Of a stretch of DNA of 23,467 nucleotides, positions 21,137-23,467 are shown in pieces. The position numbers and the translations under genes were made by a program. The notes under the pieces were generated by a model. That model was given only the letters and a program-made list of their open reading frames with translations. It made no database searches and was not told the DNA's origin. The stretch comes from a bacterium BMS3Bbin02 (GTDB taxonomy: Bacteria; Actinomycetota; Acidimicrobiia; Spongiisociales; UBA5794). Numbering within the stretch: position 1 is the first letter of the stretch; every line of letters begins with the position of its first letter. The DNA lies in NCBI GenBank assembly GCA_002898115.1, contig BDTL01000029.1, positions 1 to 23,467 on the forward strand. Direction: 5' to 3'.

Positions 21137-23233
21137 GTGAACTTGGGTACGTCAACGAATCGGGAACCGGCGCGTCCAGCCGTGCGTCTTACGTTTGTGG
21201 AACGTGTTCGACGGATGTTGGCAGTCGTCGGTGTTGTCATTGTGACAGCACTAGGTTTGCCCGCGGGTTTTGCCCAAACCGGCACGGCAACGCTGGTCCT
21301 TGAGGCCGGATACGGTGGATACATCGATCCTCTTGTGGGGTTCGATCTCTATGCCACCGTGTCCAGCACCGAGCTGTTTGATGGCCGACTTGAGGCGAAC
21401 GTCATCGGTGTTTCTGCGGCAGTAGAGATTCCCGCGGGTGGGACCAAGACAGTGATGTTGCGGATTCCCCCTTTGGGAGAGCAACGCAGGGTTACCGTAC
21501 GGCTCGTCGATACGTCCGGGGACGCGACAAGTGTCGCGGCTACCGAAACCATGCAAACGCTCACACCTGGTGACGCCATCCTTGTGGCCACGGTCGGTAC
21601 GGTTGATCTCGGGCAGGCCCGGTCGTTTCCTCTGGAGCGCAACATCTTCACGGTGGGAGAACAGGCCGGTGGATTCGCACGTCTGAACACGGCTGTGTCG
21701 TACGTCGTCGCAGCGGATGGGACGCTGGTTGCCACATCCGACGATGACAGGGTCGCATTGCTCAGTTGGATTCGGTCGGGCGGAACACTCATCGCATCGC
21801 AGCGTGACGTTGCGTCACTCGGTGAAGAGTTTGCCGGCGGTTTCGTTGACGAAACCACACTCGCCTCCGGTCGCATAGTTATCGGAGACGTCGGGGCACT
21901 CGCGTTGAACGGGTGGGACCGGGTATTCATCGACACCCCGTCAATCGGGACGGTGGTCTCATACATAGACCAGAATTTTGGTTCGCTGGACGCAGCCGCG
22001 GCGTCGGCGCGCCCGCTCTCGGTACCGGCCCTGCCCTGGTTGGTTTCCGGGATTGCAATGTTCGTCCTGTTGGTGGGACCCGTGAACTTCTTCGTTCTGC
22101 GCAGAACGGGCAGACCTGAACTCGCGTGGATCACCATCCCCGCGGCCAGCATCGTGTTCTTCGTAGCGTTCCTTGTGGTCGGTCAGCAATCCGTCGAGTC
22201 CGAGGTGTACGCGAGCGCCGTTGCGCTTTACCAGACCGAGGGTGGAGTTGTAGGTGACGGCGCCGTGGTTGTCTCTGCAAAGGCGGGCAGGACTGTGACG
22301 CTTGAGAGCTCGAGTCAGTGGGCCGTGGCGCCGTCTGCCGGAGGCTTCATCGCGAACGTGCCGGCGGAACAGCAGGGGAACGACGCGGTTAGCTTTACGT
22401 TTACCGAGGCGGGCGTTGGCTCCGCCCAGCTCACTCCTGGAGATCTCCCCGCCGGGGTAGGCCTCCGCGCGGTCGAGGCAGACAGCGTGTTCACGGTCAC
22501 CAATGACACCGATTCGACACTGTGGGTGTGGGGAGTCGTCGTTGGTGGCAAGTTCGCAGGATCCGGTGAACCGCTCGGCCCGGGTGAAAGTGGGACTATC
22601 AACACCCGCCTGACACCCCTTGAGGACTGGTCAATTCTCAATCAGGTCGTCGACCGGAGCGGCGCCGAGATCTGGAACAGACCAAACTCCGAATTCCTGT
22701 GGAGGCAGATCGAAACGTTGTCTCCGGCCATGGAATCTCTTGCTCCGTTACGGTCAGCGTCCAAGGCTTTCGTGTTCGGCGTTTCGAACGACTACGACAT
22801 CGAAATATCAGTAGACGATACGAACCGGGCGATCGAAGGCGTGGCGGTGCTTGTCGCCGAGTTCGACGCCAGCGACCTCAGCAGTGGCAGAGGAGGCGCA
22901 CTGCCGGAACTCGTCCGGGCGCTTGGGGCCGAGTTCGTCGAGAGGAACCTGTCGACGTATTACATCTACGGCGCGGAGGAGATCGTGGTTCGATTTGCGG
23001 TGCCCACCGAGGTGTCGGTCGTGAAGGTCGTCAACCCCGTGGGTAGCCCCGAGATGTACAACTGGTCATCCGACACATGGGACCCGGTAGCGCGCGGGGA
23101 CGATATCGTAATGGATCAGTACCGCGGCCCGGACGGTTACGTGATGGCGCGCATTGTTGGCCAGCTTGCAGAGGAAACGGGCGGACTGGGGTCCCAGCAG
23201 GGCTTCCGGCTCGACTGGGAGGCCGGGTCATGA
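21137..23233 (+). CDS. Large membrane protein of unknown function, coupled to an ABC ATPase
   Basis: The protein has 698 aa from a GTG at 21137. ATG at 21120 heads a six-codon frame that ends at the TGA overlapping this start. An N-terminal hydrophobic segment (about 28-46, ending LPAGFA) is a signal peptide or anchor. Residues about 46-295 are extracellular beta-rich, with a class-I-amidotransferase-like stretch (VALLSWIRSGGTLIAS). Two transmembrane helices (about 300-322 and 330-352) flank GPVNFFVLRRTGRPELAWITIP, a motif of uncharacterised membrane proteins often next to ABC exporters. A large extracellular C-terminal domain follows. The stop overlaps the ATPase start (ATGA), so the two likely act together, perhaps with a permease beyond the window. 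Confidence 0.75.
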   Translation: MNLGTSTNREPARPAVRLTFVERVRRMLAVVGVVIVTALGLPAGFAQTGTATLVLEAGYGGYIDPLVGFDLYATVSSTELFDGRLEANVIGVSAAVEIPAGGTKTVMLRIPPLGEQRRVTVRLVDTSGDATSVAATETMQTLTPGDAILVATVGTVDLGQARSFPLERNIFTVGEQAGGFARLNTAVSYVVAADGTLVATSDDDRVALLSWIRSGGTLIASQRDVASLGEEFAGGFVDETTLASGRIVIGDVGALALNGWDRVFIDTPSIGTVVSYIDQNFGSLDAAAASARPLSVPALPWLVSGIAMFVLLVGPVNFFVLRRTGRPELAWITIPAASIVFFVAFLVVGQQSVESEVYASAVALYQTEGGVVGDGAVVVSAKAGRTVTLESSSQWAVAPSAGGFIANVPAEQQGNDAVSFTFTEAGVGSAQLTPGDLPAGVGLRAVEADSVFTVTNDTDSTLWVWGVVVGGKFAGSGEPLGPGESGTINTRLTPLEDWSILNQVVDRSGAEIWNRPNSEFLWRQIETLSPAMESLAPLRSASKAFVFGVSNDYDIEISVDDTNRAIEGVAVLVAEFDASDLSSGRGGALPELVRALGAEFVERNLSTYYIYGAEEIVVRFAVPTEVSVVKVVNPVGSPEMYNWSSDTWDPVARGDDIVMDQYRGPDGYVMARIVGQLAEETGGLGSQQGFRLDWEAGS

Positions 23234-23467
23234 TTGAGTTTGAGTCGGTTGGCAAGAACTACGGGTCGCTCAAAGCTCTCGACGGTGCACATTTGAGAAT
23301 CCCGGAGGGGTCGGTGTACGGCCTCATCGGCCCGAACGGCGCCGGCAAGACCACGGCCATGTCGATCATGGCGGGATTGCTCAAGCGTGATGCCGGCAAG
23401 GTGAGGGTTGCAGGTGAAGATCCTCAAAAGAACTCGAAGTCGGTGCGGGCCGCGGTCGGGTACATGC
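23230..23467 (+). CDS. ABC transporter ATP-binding protein, partial (runs off right edge)
   Basis: The ATG at 23230 overlaps the previous stop, and 79 codons are visible. The sequence begins MIEFESVGKNYGSLKALDGA, the usual beta-strand with the aromatic A-loop (Tyr11). The Walker A motif GPNGAGKTT is followed by AMSIMAGLLKRDAGKVRVAGEDP and VRAAVGYM. The signature and Walker B motifs lie beyond the window. This resembles ABC-2-type export ATPases, which energise a separate membrane permease by ATP hydrolysis. The translational coupling to the membrane protein suggests a shared complex or pathway. Confidence 0.93.
   Translation, partial: MIEFESVGKNYGSLKALDGAHLRIPEGSVYGLIGPNGAGKTTAMSIMAGLLKRDAGKVRVAGEDPQKNSKSVRAAVGYM

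Overview
The window looks like a high-GC actinobacterial chromosome, most plausibly from the Acidimicrobiia or a close relative. That placement is inference. The reasons are a WhiB protein, a plant-type (class II) DAHP synthase, an F420-dependent LLM oxidoreductase of the glucose-6-phosphate-dehydrogenase-like family, a Nif3/zinc-ribbon gene pair, many lipoproteins, Thr/Ser-rich linkers on secreted proteins, and many starts that look leaderless. It appears to be core chromosome mixed with secreted-protein genes. I see no insertion sequence, integrase, CRISPR array or tRNA. No gap between genes exceeds 300 bases.

Region 1-5601 (minus strand) holds secreted proteins. There is a lipoprotein cut by the left edge, a large RTX-repeat protein with a HExxH protease-like core and C-terminal jelly-roll-like modules, and a secreted protein made of an Ig-like domain and three tandem copies of an ~86-residue module. 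A 160-bp divergent intergenic region with an exact CRP/GlxR-type operator separates them from 5757-6946, which encodes a YgjV-like/GNAT fusion followed by a stand-alone GNAT enzyme. Region 7018-10906 has one minus-strand lipoprotein and, divergently, a duplicated pair of lipoproteins. Both copies have a promoter placed to give leaderless mRNAs. The second copy overlaps a metzincin-type metalloprotease gene.

Region 10975-14760 is housekeeping-like: a Nif3-family protein, a coiled-coil zinc-ribbon protein, a membrane-bound YdjM-like hydrolase, a pair of coupled half-size TauE/SafE transporters on the minus strand, and a lipoprotein. Region 14782-18510 contains the F420 LLM oxidoreductase (minus), a response regulator with a PAS-like tail (plus), class II DAHP synthase (minus), and RNase P RNA (minus) with a strong hairpin after it. 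Region 18525-20452 holds a divergent gamma-glutamylcyclotransferase-like protein (minus), then WhiB and trpD. DAHP synthase and trpD both serve aromatic amino acid synthesis.

The most notable item is at 20537-21049: a TlpA/thioredoxin-like lipoprotein whose reading frame is interrupted by one in-frame UGA exactly where the first cysteine of the CxxC redox motif should be (W-UGA-G-V-C). The frame then continues through the rest of a normal thioredoxin fold. A stem-loop sits 10-28 nt downstream, in the position expected for a bacterial SECIS element. I read this as an undescribed or unannotated selenoprotein that automatic callers would split into two fragments. The right end has a large membrane protein translationally coupled to an ABC transporter ATPase that runs off the window.
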